64,000 nucleotides of DNA from Deminuibacter sp966424055 (GTDB lineage: Bacteria > Bacteroidota > Bacteroidia > Chitinophagales > Chitinophagaceae). Positions within the stretch are counted from its first letter, which is position 1. The number at the start of each line of letters is the position of its first letter. Below, piece after piece: positions 33,799 through 43,380 of the stretch. Made by a program: the position numbers and the translations under genes. The stretch covers positions 169,365 through 233,364 of the forward strand of contig CBJLMB010000004.1 of assembly GCA_966424055.1 (NCBI GenBank). The letters run 5' to 3'. The notes below the pieces were generated by a model. It saw nothing but the letters and a program-made list of their open reading frames with translations. It did no database searches and was not told the origin of the DNA.

Positions 33799-34422
33799 AT
33801 GAAACAAACAGCTCCTATTACAACCTTATTCCTGGACATCGGCGGTGTTTTGCTGACCAATGGCTGGGACCGTGAAGCCCGCAGACTGGCAGCGCAAACA
33901 TTTCACCTCGATCTTCCCGAACTGGAAGAAAGGCACCACCTTACTTTTGACACTTACGAAGAAGGCAAGCTGACACTGGATGAATACCTGCATCGCATTG
34001 TATTTTATGAAGACCGTGGTTTTACCCGGGAAGCGTTTGAAGATTTCATGATGGATCAATCCAAGCCCTATCCCGATATGATCAAAATGGTACGTGACCT
34101 GAAGCAAGCCTACCGACTGAAAATTGCAGTTGTGAACAACGAAGGAAGGGAACTGAATGAAAGACGCATCCGTAAATTCAGGTTGAATGAATTTGTGGAT
34201 TTCTTTATCTCCTCCTGCTTTGTTCATTACCGTAAACCAGATGCAGATATTTTCCGCGTGGCACTGGATATTGCACAGGTTGCACCCGAACAGGTGGTAT
34301 ATATTGAAGACCGCCCGATGTTTGTTTCCGTTGCAGAAAGCCTGGGCATTAACGGCATCTGCCATGCAGAATACCAGGAAACCACCCTGCAGCTGGAGAA
34401 ATTCGGTTTGAAAGTAGTATAA
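33799..34422 (+). CDS. HAD-superfamily hydrolase
   Basis: A 207-residue HAD subfamily IA protein: motif I TTLFLDIGGVLLTNGWD (one aspartate kept, the usual second D of DxD is replaced by G as in epoxide-hydrolase-like HADs), an alpha-helical cap (residues 30-95), motif II IAVVNNEGRELN, motif III lysine in HYRKPDADIF, and motif IV YIEDRPMFVSVAESLGI. The missing second aspartate suggests the reaction differs from that of typical phosphatases. Substrate unknown. Single-gene unit. Confidence 0.85.
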   Translation: MKQTAPITTLFLDIGGVLLTNGWDREARRLAAQTFHLDLPELEERHHLTFDTYEEGKLTLDEYLHRIVFYEDRGFTREAFEDFMMDQSKPYPDMIKMVRDLKQAYRLKIAVVNNEGRELNERRIRKFRLNEFVDFFISSCFVHYRKPDADIFRVALDIAQVAPEQVVYIEDRPMFVSVAESLGINGICHAEYQETTLQLEKFGLKVV

Positions 34423-34489
34423 GCACATCATTCAATAACCTTCATCACCCACCGTGCACAAACCGCGGTTGGTGATACCTGTTCTCTAT

Positions 34490-34497
34490 TATATTTG
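34490..34497 (+). promoter_or_regulatory. TATATTTG promoter box for the NUDIX gene
   Basis: TATATTTG ends eight bases before ATG 34506; a TTG at 34469-34471 lies 18 bases upstream of it, near the expected -33 distance. The leader would be only a few bases. Confidence 0.5.
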
Positions 34498-34505
34498 TTT
34501 AAAAA

Positions 34506-34994
34506 ATGAGCGCATCCCATCATCCGCAGGTAAGTAATTTCAGTATCAGGGTGTACGGTATTTTAATAGACGATCAGCGGCGTGTGCTGGTGAGCGATGA
34601 ATTTATCAGGGGGGATTATTACACCAAATTTCCCGGCGGCGGTCTCGAATTCGGCGAAGGCACCAGGGCCTGCCTGCAACGGGAGTTCATGGAAGAAACC
34701 GGCATGGAAGTAACGATCGGTGATCATATCTATACCACCGATTTTTTCCAGATCTCCGCTTTCAACAGCAAAGACCAGATCGTTTCCATTTATTATTTTG
34801 TGCATACCGATCAAACAGACAGGCTGATTACACAAAGCAGTCCATTCAATTTTGCCCCGCAACAGGTAGCCGATCCTTTAACAGAAAGCGAGGTGTTCCG
34901 CTGGATACCCTGGGAAGAACTGGACGATACCACCGTTTCACTGCCTATTGATAAAGTGGTGGTGCGGATGCTTAAAGCGGGAACTGGGCAATGA
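34506..34994 (+). CDS. NUDIX hydrolase
   Basis: A 162-residue protein with a full Nudix box, GLEFGEGTRACLQREFMEETGMEV (about residues 44-67), and the surrounding beta strands (FSIRVYGILIDDQRRVLVSDEFIRGDYYTKFPGGG). It hydrolyses nucleoside diphosphates linked to another group; the exact substrate is not predictable. It has its own promoter box. Confidence 0.92.
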   Translation: MSASHHPQVSNFSIRVYGILIDDQRRVLVSDEFIRGDYYTKFPGGGLEFGEGTRACLQREFMEETGMEVTIGDHIYTTDFFQISAFNSKDQIVSIYYFVHTDQTDRLITQSSPFNFAPQQVADPLTESEVFRWIPWEELDDTTVSLPIDKVVVRMLKAGTGQ

Positions 34995-35000
34995 GATGCC

Positions 35001-35042
35001 CAGTTTTCAGTTGGCAGTTTTCAGTCGGCAGTCTTCAGTCGA
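35001..35042. repeat. Three tandem 14-bp repeats
   Basis: CAGTTTTCAGTTGG, CAGTTTTCAGTCGG and CAGTCTTCAGTCGA follow each other without spacers. They lie between the NUDIX stop and the convergent transporter gene. Short tandem repeats of this CAGT/TCAGT type are recurrent non-coding sequence in related genomes, as I recall. Confidence 0.75.
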
Positions 35043-35103
35043 GAACCGACAATCGCGGATGGGGCGGTTCAAAAAAAATATTTCCTGTTATGCCTCCGGT
35101 CTG

Positions 35104-35913
35104 TTAGCCGGCTGCGGGTATATTGGTGAATCCGTCTGATTCCTGGCCCATGGCGGCGCGTTTCATGTTTTTGGCGGTTTCATGGCCCAGGTATTTTTCA
35201 ATCCTTTTTTCGGCGATATAAATAACCGGTGTGAGCGCGATGGCCACCACGAATTTGTAGATATAATTCATTACACCGATAGCCAGTACCCTTCCCCAGC
35301 TCCAGTCATTACCCAGTTTAAACGCGATGATCAGCACAATATAACTGTCTACCAGCTGCGAAACCAGCGTTGAACCGGTAGCCCTTAGCCAGATATGTTT
35401 TTCACCGGTGACCCGTTTAATGCGGTGAAATACCAGTACATCCACCAGCTGGCTTACCATAAAAGCGACAAGACTGCCAATAATGATCCACATACCCTGG
35501 CCGAAAATAGCGGAAAAAGCCTGCTGCATATTGGGTACGCCATCATTGGCTTTAGAGCCTATCCAGAAATCATCAGGGGCAATATGCAGCGCCGCATAAA
35601 ACATCAGGAATGCGTAAGAAATAAGCGCTACCGCTGTATAGCTGATCCGTTTGATGGCCTTGGGGCCATAATACTCATTGACAATATCAGTCATTACAAA
35701 TTCCAATGGCCATAATAATACACCGCAGGTTAAAGTAAACGAAAGACCGTTTTGCCCGAAAAGACTAAAATTAACAGGATGTATACCCAGCAGCTTTTCC
35801 AGCGAAAACAATTTACCGCCGATACATTCTGCAATTAATGCATTCGCCACAAAAAAAGCAGAGAATCCAAGGAACAGTTTGGTGGGTTTGTCTTTTAATA
35901 TTTTTTGTACCAT
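35104..35913 (-). CDS. Queuosine-precursor transporter (VUT/YhhQ family)
   Basis: A 269-residue inner-membrane protein with six to seven spans and YhhQ/VUT landmarks: LFLGFSAFFVANALIAECIGGKLF, GVLLWPLEFVMTDIVNEYYG (acidic residues in the membrane), FMVSQLVDVLVFHRIKRVTG, STLVSQLVDSYIVLIIAFKLG. Family members take up queuosine precursors such as preQ0/preQ1 or queuine. It begins five bases after the stop of a small membrane-protein gene on the same strand, so the two are co-transcribed. Confidence 0.9.
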   Translation of the reverse strand: MVQKILKDKPTKLFLGFSAFFVANALIAECIGGKLFSLEKLLGIHPVNFSLFGQNGLSFTLTCGVLLWPLEFVMTDIVNEYYGPKAIKRISYTAVALISYAFLMFYAALHIAPDDFWIGSKANDGVPNMQQAFSAIFGQGMWIIIGSLVAFMVSQLVDVLVFHRIKRVTGEKHIWLRATGSTLVSQLVDSYIVLIIAFKLGNDWSWGRVLAIGVMNYIYKFVVAIALTPVIYIAEKRIEKYLGHETAKNMKRAAMGQESDGFTNIPAAG

Positions 35914-35918
35914 AACAA

Positions 35919-36194
35919 TTACATGAAAAAGAAAATAAGTTGAAAAAAGAAAAAAGCCATATTCACTGCGGCAAGCCAGCGGGGAACAGGTGATTCCCTG
36001 CGTTTCAGAAGCAGGTTAGCGCGCCAGAGGTTAACGATCACAGACAGTACGGGTGCCACGATCCAGCCCATGATGATCAGGAAACCTTTCAGTTCCTGGC
36101 TGCTGGTAATATCTTTATACCTCAAAACAACACATGCGAGAAAGAAAATATTGCAGATAAAAGCTGCCTTTGATAGAAATAACAAACCCCGCAT
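35919..36194 (-). CDS. Small three-span membrane protein
   Basis: A 91-residue protein with three hydrophobic segments (LLFLSKAAFICNIFFLACVVL, LKGFLIIMGWIVAPVLSVIVNLW and MAFFFFQLIFFFM) and a short basic loop RANLLLKRRESPVPRW. No family function is known to me. It precedes the queuosine-precursor transporter gene by five bases, so may be a partner of it. ATG 36194 is used rather than an upstream TTG. It is divergent from the first YfhO gene. Confidence 0.7.
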   Translation of the reverse strand: MRGLLFLSKAAFICNIFFLACVVLRYKDITSSQELKGFLIIMGWIVAPVLSVIVNLWRANLLLKRRESPVPRWLAAVNMAFFFFQLIFFFM

Positions 36195-36236
36195 ATATTT
36201 TTCCTGCAAAATACTTTTAATTTGTCAAGCGATAAA

Positions 36237-38738
36237 ATGATCAACATGAAGAAATTTTCCTGGAAACAGGTGCTTCCCCACTTGATAGCCATTGCCGTAT
36301 TCCTGTTGATCGCCCTGGTGTATTGCCGGCCGGTACTGGAAGGCAAAGTATTGCAGCAGGGAGATATTGTACAATGGCAGGGCATGAGCAAAGATGCCTT
36401 CCGTTATAAAGAGCGGCATGGGGTATTCCCACTGTGGATCAACAATATGTTTTCGGGCATGCCTTCCTTCCAGGTAGCAGCCACTTACAATAACATGCTG
36501 CCCTATTATATTACTGCTATCCTTTCGTTATACCTGCCCAAACCCGTTCATTTCTTTTTCCTGGCCTGCATCTGTTTTTATTTCCTGGCGCAGGTAATGC
36601 GGATAAGGTATGTGGTGAGCATCATGGGGGCATTGGCTTTTGCCTATGCCACCTACAACCCGGTGATCGTTGCCACAGGGCATGATTCAAAAATGATGAC
36701 CATTGCTTTTATGCCGGCACTGCTCGGTTCCCTGTTGCTGTTATACGAAAAACGCTATTGGCCGGGTACGGCATTAACCGCATTGAGCACATCCCTGATC
36801 GTATCGGCCAACCACCTGCAGATCGTTTATTATATGATGATCGTTGTGGCTGCAGTGACCGTGGCCTATATTATCAGGTGGGTGAAGGCAAAAGAAACAA
36901 AACAATTGCTTACCACAGGCCTCTGCGCACTGTTCGCAGCAGCAATAGGTGTGCTGGTAAATGCCTCACTGCTTTTTAGTACATACGATTTTTCCAAAGC
37001 CACCAATCGCGGTGGCAGCCAGCTGAGCAGCGGCAACAGTGCACAGGGCGGGCTTTCACAAGACTATGCTTTCAGTTATAGCCTTTTTAAAACCGAGCCA
37101 TTGGTGATGCTGTTCCCTAAATTCTATGGCGGCAGCGACCGGCCAGAAGAAAAAAAAGCCGAAGATTCAAAAGCAATGGAAGCATTGCAAAACATGCCGG
37201 CCGAGCTACAGCAGCAGTTGCAGGGCATGTATAGCTTTTACTGGGGTGGTCTTGCTGCCCCCGGCCAGGTAGGCACTGCGGGTCCTCCCTATATAGGTGC
37301 GGTGATCTGTTTCTTTGCCATCCTGGGCATGTTTATACTGGACAGGCGGCATAAATGGTGGATAGCGGCAGCAACGCTGATCGCCATTATTCTGTCATGG
37401 GGTGGTTTCTTTGCATCTTTTAACGGGCTGCTGCTGAAATATCTTCCGTTTTACAATAAATTCAGGGCACCGTCTACCCTGCTGGTTATCCCGCAGTTAT
37501 TACTGCCCCTGCTGGCCTGTTTAAGCCTGAATAAACTGCTGGATGGTGTTGCCGCCCCGCAGCAGGCTGCTTTCCGCAAACAATTCCGCAACGGACTGAT
37601 AGCCGCCGGTGCTTTTGTACTTATTGCCTTGCTGGTATACCTGGGCGCTGATTTTTATACAGCACAGGACATCACCATGCTGCAAAAAGCAAGGGCCCTC
37701 CAGCAGGAACAAATTAAAGAGCCGGTGCTTGCTTTTTTCAACGGTCTTAAACAAGACAGGCAATCACTGATGCTGGGCACTATTTTCCGCAGCCTGCTCA
37801 TCATGGCTGCGGCAGCCGTTCTTGTATGGCTGTTTATGAAAGGGAAATTCAAAGCGCAGGTACTGGCGATACTGCTCACCGTATTATCTTTCGGTGATGT
37901 AATGGCTGTAGATACCCTGTACCTGAACAACGAAGCCTACCAGGATAAAGAAGAATACGATAGCAATAACTTCACACCTACTGCTGCCGATAAAGCCATT
38001 TTGCAGGACAAAGATTTTTACCGTGTATTCAATACCACGCGGAGCCTTACTGATAATACAACCTGCTATTTCCATCATTCCATCGGCGGATATAACCCGG
38101 CCAAGCTGAGTATTTACCAGGATCTTATTGAACAGCAGTTTTACAAAACACCCATCAATATGGCGGTGTTCAACATGCTGAACACCCGGTATTTTATTAC
38201 CGGCAACCCGGCCAACCCCCAGGCGCAGCGGAATCCCGATGCATTGGGCAATGCCTGGTTTGTAAAAGAAGTGAAATGGGTGAACAATGCCGGTGAAGCC
38301 ATGCGGGCACTGGATCATTTCGATCCACGCGATACAGCAGTGATCGACCGCCAATACCAGCAGGCTGTTCATTTTGATGCAGGCGCTACAGATTCATCAG
38401 CCGGCATCCGCCTGGTGAACAATGACAACGATTATATTGAATACACCACCGATAACAACCACAACGGGCTGGCCGTATTCAGCGAAATATTCTATAACAG
38501 GGGCTGGAAAGCTTTTATCGATAACAAAGAAACCCCTATCGCCTGCGCCAATTATGTATTACGCGCCCTCGCGGTACCTGCAGGCAAACACACGGTGGTG
38601 TTCAGGTTCGAGCCGGCCGTTTACCGGCTGGGCTGCCGTATTACAACCGTTTGCCAGATCATCCTGGTGTTGCTGCTGGCGGCCACCGTATTTTTTGAAT
38701 GGAAACGCTCCCGGAAAAAAAAGATACCCGGGCATTGA
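36237..38738 (+). CDS. YfhO-family polytopic membrane protein, copy 1
   Basis: An 833-residue membrane protein of the YfhO (PF09586) type: about 12-14 spans in the first 550 residues and a soluble C-terminal part ending in two more spans. It carries VLQQGDIVQWQGMSKDAFRYKERHGVFPLWINNMFSGMPSF and FYNKFRAPSTLLVIPQLLL, typical of GT-C-like proteins that transfer sugars from polyprenyl phosphates (Gram-positive YfhO glycosylates teichoic acid). It is the first of a tandem pair; the start (ATG ATC AAC ATG AAG) matches copy 2 (ATG AAC AAC ATG AAG). It opens the surface-glycan island. Confidence 0.88.
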   Translation: MINMKKFSWKQVLPHLIAIAVFLLIALVYCRPVLEGKVLQQGDIVQWQGMSKDAFRYKERHGVFPLWINNMFSGMPSFQVAATYNNMLPYYITAILSLYLPKPVHFFFLACICFYFLAQVMRIRYVVSIMGALAFAYATYNPVIVATGHDSKMMTIAFMPALLGSLLLLYEKRYWPGTALTALSTSLIVSANHLQIVYYMMIVVAAVTVAYIIRWVKAKETKQLLTTGLCALFAAAIGVLVNASLLFSTYDFSKATNRGGSQLSSGNSAQGGLSQDYAFSYSLFKTEPLVMLFPKFYGGSDRPEEKKAEDSKAMEALQNMPAELQQQLQGMYSFYWGGLAAPGQVGTAGPPYIGAVICFFAILGMFILDRRHKWWIAAATLIAIILSWGGFFASFNGLLLKYLPFYNKFRAPSTLLVIPQLLLPLLACLSLNKLLDGVAAPQQAAFRKQFRNGLIAAGAFVLIALLVYLGADFYTAQDITMLQKARALQQEQIKEPVLAFFNGLKQDRQSLMLGTIFRSLLIMAAAAVLVWLFMKGKFKAQVLAILLTVLSFGDVMAVDTLYLNNEAYQDKEEYDSNNFTPTAADKAILQDKDFYRVFNTTRSLTDNTTCYFHHSIGGYNPAKLSIYQDLIEQQFYKTPINMAVFNMLNTRYFITGNPANPQAQRNPDALGNAWFVKEVKWVNNAGEAMRALDHFDPRDTAVIDRQYQQAVHFDAGATDSSAGIRLVNNDNDYIEYTTDNNHNGLAVFSEIFYNRGWKAFIDNKETPIACANYVLRALAVPAGKHTVVFRFEPAVYRLGCRITTVCQIILVLLLAATVFFEWKRSRKKKIPGH

Positions 38739-38878
38739 TACTTCACCAGCCGGTTTATACCTGTTCTGCTTTGATAAAAACCCGGCCGAAACGCCGGTTA
38801 AAATGCTGTTCCTGGCAGAAATAACGAAGAGCTGTACCTGTTTTTCGTTTAAAATACTTTTAATTTGCCAAGCTATAA

Positions 38879-41368
38879 ATGAACAACATGAAGAATTTTT
38901 CGTGGAAGCAGGTTTATCCTCATCTTATTGCGATTGGTATTTTCCTGGTAGTGGCGCTGATCTACTGCCGCCCCGCTATAGAAGGCAGGGTTTTGCAGCA
39001 GAGCGATAATATCCAGTGGCAGGCCATGAGTAAAGATGCTTTTAATTATAAAGAAAAGCATGGTGTTTTTCCTTTATGGATCAACAATATGTTTTCGGGC
39101 ATGCCTTCTTTCCAGGTAGCGGCCACTTATAATAACCTGTTGCCGTATTATGTTACTTCATTGTTGTCACTGTATTTACCCAAGCCGCTTAATTTCTTTT
39201 TCCTGGCCTGTCTCTGCTTTTATTTTCTTATGCAGGTACTGCGGGTGAACCGGGTGGTAAGCATCATGGGAGCACTGGCATTTGCCTATGCCACTTATAA
39301 CCCCATTATCATTGCAGCCGGCCATGATTCAAAAATGATGACCATTGCATTTATGCCGGCCATGCTGGGAGGGCTGCTGCTGATTTATGAAAAACGGTAT
39401 TGGCTGGGCGCCAGTTTCACAGCATTGTCAACCGCCGTGCTTGTAGCTGCCAACCACCAGCAGATCGCTTTTTATATGATACTAACAGCTGTGGCTGTCA
39501 CTATTTCGTATACATTGTTATGGATTAAACATAAAGAGATCAAACAGCTGATCACCGCAGGGATATTCACCATACTGGCAGGTGCCATCGGTGTGCTGGT
39601 GAATGCATCCATCCTGTTCAGCACCTACGATTTTTCCAAGGCCACTATCCGTGGCGGCAGCGCGCTGAGCAGTGATATCTCTAGCAAAGACCAGGCAGGG
39701 CTTTCGAAAGAATATGCTTTCAGCTACAGCATGTATAAAACCGAACCGCTGGTGATGATGTTCCCGCAGTTGTATGGCGGCAGCGATAACCCCGACGAAA
39801 AATCAGCAGAAAGCTCCAAAGCGATGGAGGCCCTGCAATCGATGCCACAGGAGCTGCAGGGTCAGGCCCAGGGCTTTTACCGTTTTTACTGGGGGGGTGT
39901 GGGCTTTACATCCGGCCCTCCGTATGTAGGCGCCATTATCTGCTTCCTTGCCATACTGGGCATGTTTATACTGGATAACAGGCATAAATGGTGGATTGCA
40001 GGCATTACGCTGCTGGCAGTGGTGATGTCATGGGGCGGGTTCTTCCCATCTTTTAATGGATGGTTATTGCAGCACCTGCCTTTTTACAATAAGTTCAGGG
40101 CACCGTCTATGACACTGGTAATACCGCAGCTGGTGCTGCCTGTGCTGGCCTGTTTAAGCCTGGATAAGATTCTTACCTACGATACCCTGCGCGATAAAAC
40201 AACTTTCACTAAAAAATTCCGCAATGGACTGATCGCTGTAGGTGCTTTTATCCTTATTGCATTAATGGTTTATGTGGGAGCCGATTTTTATTCAGACAAA
40301 GACCTGGAAGTACTGAAACAGGTGCGCAATATTCCGCAAACCCAGGTTAAAGAACCTTTGCTGGCCTTTTTCACCGGCTTGAAACAAGACAGGCAATCCC
40401 TGATGCTGGGCACTATCTTCCGCACATTATTCCTGTCGGCAATAGGTGCTGCACTTATTTATTTCTTTTTCAAAGGCAAACTAAAACCACTTGTGCTTAC
40501 CATCGTGTTCGCAGTACTTGCCTTTGGCGATGTGATGGCGGTAGACCTCAAATACCTGAATACAGATGCCTACCAGGATAAAGAAGAATACGATACCAAT
40601 AATTTTACAGCCACTACTGCTGACAAAGCCATCTTACAGGACAAGGGTTTTTACCGCGTATTCAACACCACCCGTGATCCTTTCAACGATGCCATGACCA
40701 GTTATTTCCATCATTCAGTGGGTGGCTATAATCCGGCCAAGCTGAGCATTTACCAGGATCTTATTGAAAAACAGCTGGCCAAATCACCGGTGAACCTGGC
40801 AGTGTTCAATATGCTCAATACAAAATATTTTATTGTAGGCAACCCCGGTAACCCGCAGGTACAACAAAACCCTGATGCACTCGGTAACGCATGGTTTGTA
40901 AAAGAAGTAAAATGGGTGAATGGCGCGGCCGAAGAAATGGCGGCACTGGATCATTTCAGTCCCAGGGATACAGCCGTGGTAGACAAACAATACCAGCCAC
41001 TGGTGCATTTTGATGCAGGCAAAGCAAATTCTGCTGCTGTTATCCAGCTGGTGAATAATGACAATGATTATATTGAATATTCTTCCAGCAATGCATCAAA
41101 CGGGTTTGGCGTATTCAGTGAAGTGTATTACAACAGGGGCTGGAAAGCATTTATCGATGGTAAAGAAACACCGATAGCCAAAGTGAATTATGTACTGCGC
41201 GGTTTATCTGTTCCCGCAGGCAAACATAAAATTGAATTTAAGTTTGAACCCGCTGCGCATGTTACAGGCAGCAGGATCACTGCTATCTGTCAAATTTTGC
41301 TGGTATTGCTGTTTGCAGGCGGCCTGTTTGCCGACTGGCGTAACCGCAAAAAAACAGCTGCCGCCTGA
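38879..41368 (+). CDS. YfhO-family polytopic membrane protein, copy 2
   Basis: An 829-residue paralogue of copy 1, aligning end to end with roughly two-thirds identity by eye and few gaps (for example GVFPLWINNMFSGMPSFQVA is identical in both). The C-terminal NDNDYIEY and YNRGWKAFID segments are also shared. The two copies have the same 23-bp sequence just upstream except one base (36208-36230 and 38851-38873), so the duplication included the promoter. Divergence suggests separate roles or acceptor specificities in glycan or glycoprotein modification. Confidence 0.88.
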   Translation: MNNMKNFSWKQVYPHLIAIGIFLVVALIYCRPAIEGRVLQQSDNIQWQAMSKDAFNYKEKHGVFPLWINNMFSGMPSFQVAATYNNLLPYYVTSLLSLYLPKPLNFFFLACLCFYFLMQVLRVNRVVSIMGALAFAYATYNPIIIAAGHDSKMMTIAFMPAMLGGLLLIYEKRYWLGASFTALSTAVLVAANHQQIAFYMILTAVAVTISYTLLWIKHKEIKQLITAGIFTILAGAIGVLVNASILFSTYDFSKATIRGGSALSSDISSKDQAGLSKEYAFSYSMYKTEPLVMMFPQLYGGSDNPDEKSAESSKAMEALQSMPQELQGQAQGFYRFYWGGVGFTSGPPYVGAIICFLAILGMFILDNRHKWWIAGITLLAVVMSWGGFFPSFNGWLLQHLPFYNKFRAPSMTLVIPQLVLPVLACLSLDKILTYDTLRDKTTFTKKFRNGLIAVGAFILIALMVYVGADFYSDKDLEVLKQVRNIPQTQVKEPLLAFFTGLKQDRQSLMLGTIFRTLFLSAIGAALIYFFFKGKLKPLVLTIVFAVLAFGDVMAVDLKYLNTDAYQDKEEYDTNNFTATTADKAILQDKGFYRVFNTTRDPFNDAMTSYFHHSVGGYNPAKLSIYQDLIEKQLAKSPVNLAVFNMLNTKYFIVGNPGNPQVQQNPDALGNAWFVKEVKWVNGAAEEMAALDHFSPRDTAVVDKQYQPLVHFDAGKANSAAVIQLVNNDNDYIEYSSSNASNGFGVFSEVYYNRGWKAFIDGKETPIAKVNYVLRGLSVPAGKHKIEFKFEPAAHVTGSRITAICQILLVLLFAGGLFADWRNRKKTAAA

Positions 41369-41478
41369 AACAGCAGGCTGCATACTGATCAGCAATAAAG
41401 ACCGGTTCGGGAAAACAATCCCGGCAGTTGCATGCAAACGGGATCGCATCCGGCTATTGACAAAACAATTATGAACGG

Positions 41479-42594
41479 ATGAAATTAGCCAGTATTGTCC
41501 CCTACGCTTACCAGCCCTATCAGTCGGGCGGCCAAAAGCTGATTGCACAGTTATACGATTACCTGGGCAAAGAGGCCGAAGTGCATGTGATCGGCCATTC
41601 GGGCAATGATGCTTCGCTGATCAAAGACTATCATTTCTATCCGCTGCTGGGCAGTTCTATTCTCCGGTATGGCAATCCCTTTCTTTTTTTCCGCATCAGG
41701 AAACTGCTGAAGAAAGAGGGTATCCATACGGTTATTGTTGAGCATCCTTATTATGCCTGGCTTACCTGGTTGCTCAAAAAAGCCGGGTACCGTATTGTAT
41801 TGCATGCACACAACATAGAGTATGCCCGGTTCAGGTCTATCAAAAAATGGTGGTGGCCTTTGCTGAAACAATATGAAAAATGGGCTTTCCGGCAGGCAGC
41901 CGCTGCCTGTTTTATCAGCCGGGAAGACCAGGAGCTGGGTATCCGTTCATTCGGCATTTCACCCGGAAAATGTCATATCCTTCCCTTTGGTATTCCCCAG
42001 CAGCAATCACCTGCTGATAAAAACACTGCCAGGCAACAGTTGCTCAGCCAGTGGCAGCTGCCTGCTAACACACAATTGCTGTTGTTCACCGGTCATTACA
42101 GCTACCAGCCCAATATCGATGCGGCAGCCAGCATTATACAGGCCCTTGTTCCGCGCCTGCAGCAATGGAACAAGCCCTATTTTATCCTGATCACCGGCAA
42201 AGGCCTGCCTCAGCCGTTACAACAGGCTATTCAACAGCTGCAGTCACCTGTTGTGCATTATGCCGGTTTTGTAGAAGATATTGTCCCCTATTTCACCGGT
42301 GCAGGATTATTGCTGAACACCGTACTTTCAGGTGGCGGTGTAAAAACCAAGCTGGTAGAAGCCATCGGCTATGGTACCACGGTTATTTCCACTGCAACAG
42401 GCGCACAGGGCGTGGATACCGCAGTGTGCGGTGATAAACTGGTGGTGGTAAAAGATAATGACTGGGATGCCTTTGCGGCAGCCATCCGGCAGCATGCAGC
42501 TGATAATCGGCCAACCGGCCCGCTTTTTTATACCACCTATTACTGGGGCAATATTGTGCAAAAGCTGATAACGATACTAAAAGAGAAAGATTAA
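41479..42594 (+). CDS. Glycosyltransferase family 4-type enzyme
   Basis: A 371-residue GT-B fold enzyme: N-terminal half with PYAYQPYQSGGQKLIAQLYDYLG and LHAHNIEYARFRSIKKWW, C-terminal half with LLFTGHYSYQPNIDAAASI, YFILITGKGLP, VVHYAGFVEDIVPYFTGAGLLLNTVLSGGGVKTKLVEAIGYG (the nucleotide-sugar EX7E-type region) and TTVISTATGAQGVD. It would transfer a sugar from a nucleotide donor to a surface glycan. It follows the YfhO pair in the same direction. Confidence 0.9.
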   Translation: MKLASIVPYAYQPYQSGGQKLIAQLYDYLGKEAEVHVIGHSGNDASLIKDYHFYPLLGSSILRYGNPFLFFRIRKLLKKEGIHTVIVEHPYYAWLTWLLKKAGYRIVLHAHNIEYARFRSIKKWWWPLLKQYEKWAFRQAAAACFISREDQELGIRSFGISPGKCHILPFGIPQQQSPADKNTARQQLLSQWQLPANTQLLLFTGHYSYQPNIDAAASIIQALVPRLQQWNKPYFILITGKGLPQPLQQAIQQLQSPVVHYAGFVEDIVPYFTGAGLLLNTVLSGGGVKTKLVEAIGYGTTVISTATGAQGVDTAVCGDKLVVVKDNDWDAFAAAIRQHAADNRPTGPLFYTTYYWGNIVQKLITILKEKD

Positions 42595-42687
42595 CCAGGC
42601 TAAAGCAGAATACCGTATTTTCGCCGTTTTCCAAAGTCCTGCATCCTTGCAGGCTTTATTTTCAGGCCAGTAAATCTGAACAGTTGT

Positions 42688-43380
42688 ATGGTTGCAGGGA
42701 ACGGACTTATCGCCAAAGGATTTATGCCATATTATGGTGAAGACCACCGTTTTTTAATCTTTGCCTCAGGTGTTTCCAATTCGGGCAATGCCGATCCTGC
42801 TGCTTTTGAAAGAGAAACCGCCCTGTTGAAAAAAACAATGGCAGCATACCCTGATAAAATACTGGTTTATTTCAGCACCTGCAGTATTTACGACAGCACG
42901 CTCACGCATTCGCCTTATGTACAGCATAAACTGGCTATGGAAGCCCTGGTAAAGCAACAGGCTGCCTATTATATTTTCCGCATCTCCAACCTGGCAGGTA
43001 AAACAGATAACCCGCATACCTTTTTAAATTATTTTGTACAGCATATACTGGCAGGCAGTTTCTTTTATCTTTGGACAAATGCATGGAGAAACGTGCTGGA
43101 TATAGATGATATGGTGGCCATCTGCCATTCTATCCTGCAATCAGGGCTTTTCAAAAATGAAATTGTCAATATTGCCAATCCGGTGAACTATCCCGTGCCG
43201 GAAATCGTAGAAGTAATAGAAACTGTTACCGGTTGCAAAGGGAATTATACCCTGGTGGAAAAAACCAGTATACCCCATATTGATACCGCAGCAGTGCAGC
43301 AGATTGCACAGCAGCTGGGCATCCGGTTCAGTGAAGATTACCTGTACAATATCATTTACAAATATTTTGCACAACAATGA
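42688..43380 (+). CDS. Short NAD-dependent epimerase/dehydratase-like SDR
   Basis: A 230-residue protein of the extended SDR type but about 70-90 residues shorter than usual. It keeps a nucleotide-binding start (VAGNGLIAKGF), the catalytic serine/tyrosine/lysine region (YFSTCSIYDSTLTHSPYVQHK) and later segments (WRNVLDIDDMVAICHSIL, VNIANPVNYPVPEIVEVIE). The strands between the first Rossmann unit and the catalytic site appear reduced, so cofactor binding may be altered. The stop overlaps the next glycosyltransferase start by four bases (ATGA), so both are translated together and act on the same glycan. Confidence 0.8.
   Translation: MVAGNGLIAKGFMPYYGEDHRFLIFASGVSNSGNADPAAFERETALLKKTMAAYPDKILVYFSTCSIYDSTLTHSPYVQHKLAMEALVKQQAAYYIFRISNLAGKTDNPHTFLNYFVQHILAGSFFYLWTNAWRNVLDIDDMVAICHSILQSGLFKNEIVNIANPVNYPVPEIVEVIETVTGCKGNYTLVEKTSIPHIDTAAVQQIAQQLGIRFSEDYLYNIIYKYFAQQ

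Noticed and set aside
35001..35042. Possible CRISPR-like repeats
   Set aside because: Units are 14 bp and contiguous, with no spacers and no cas genes in the window.
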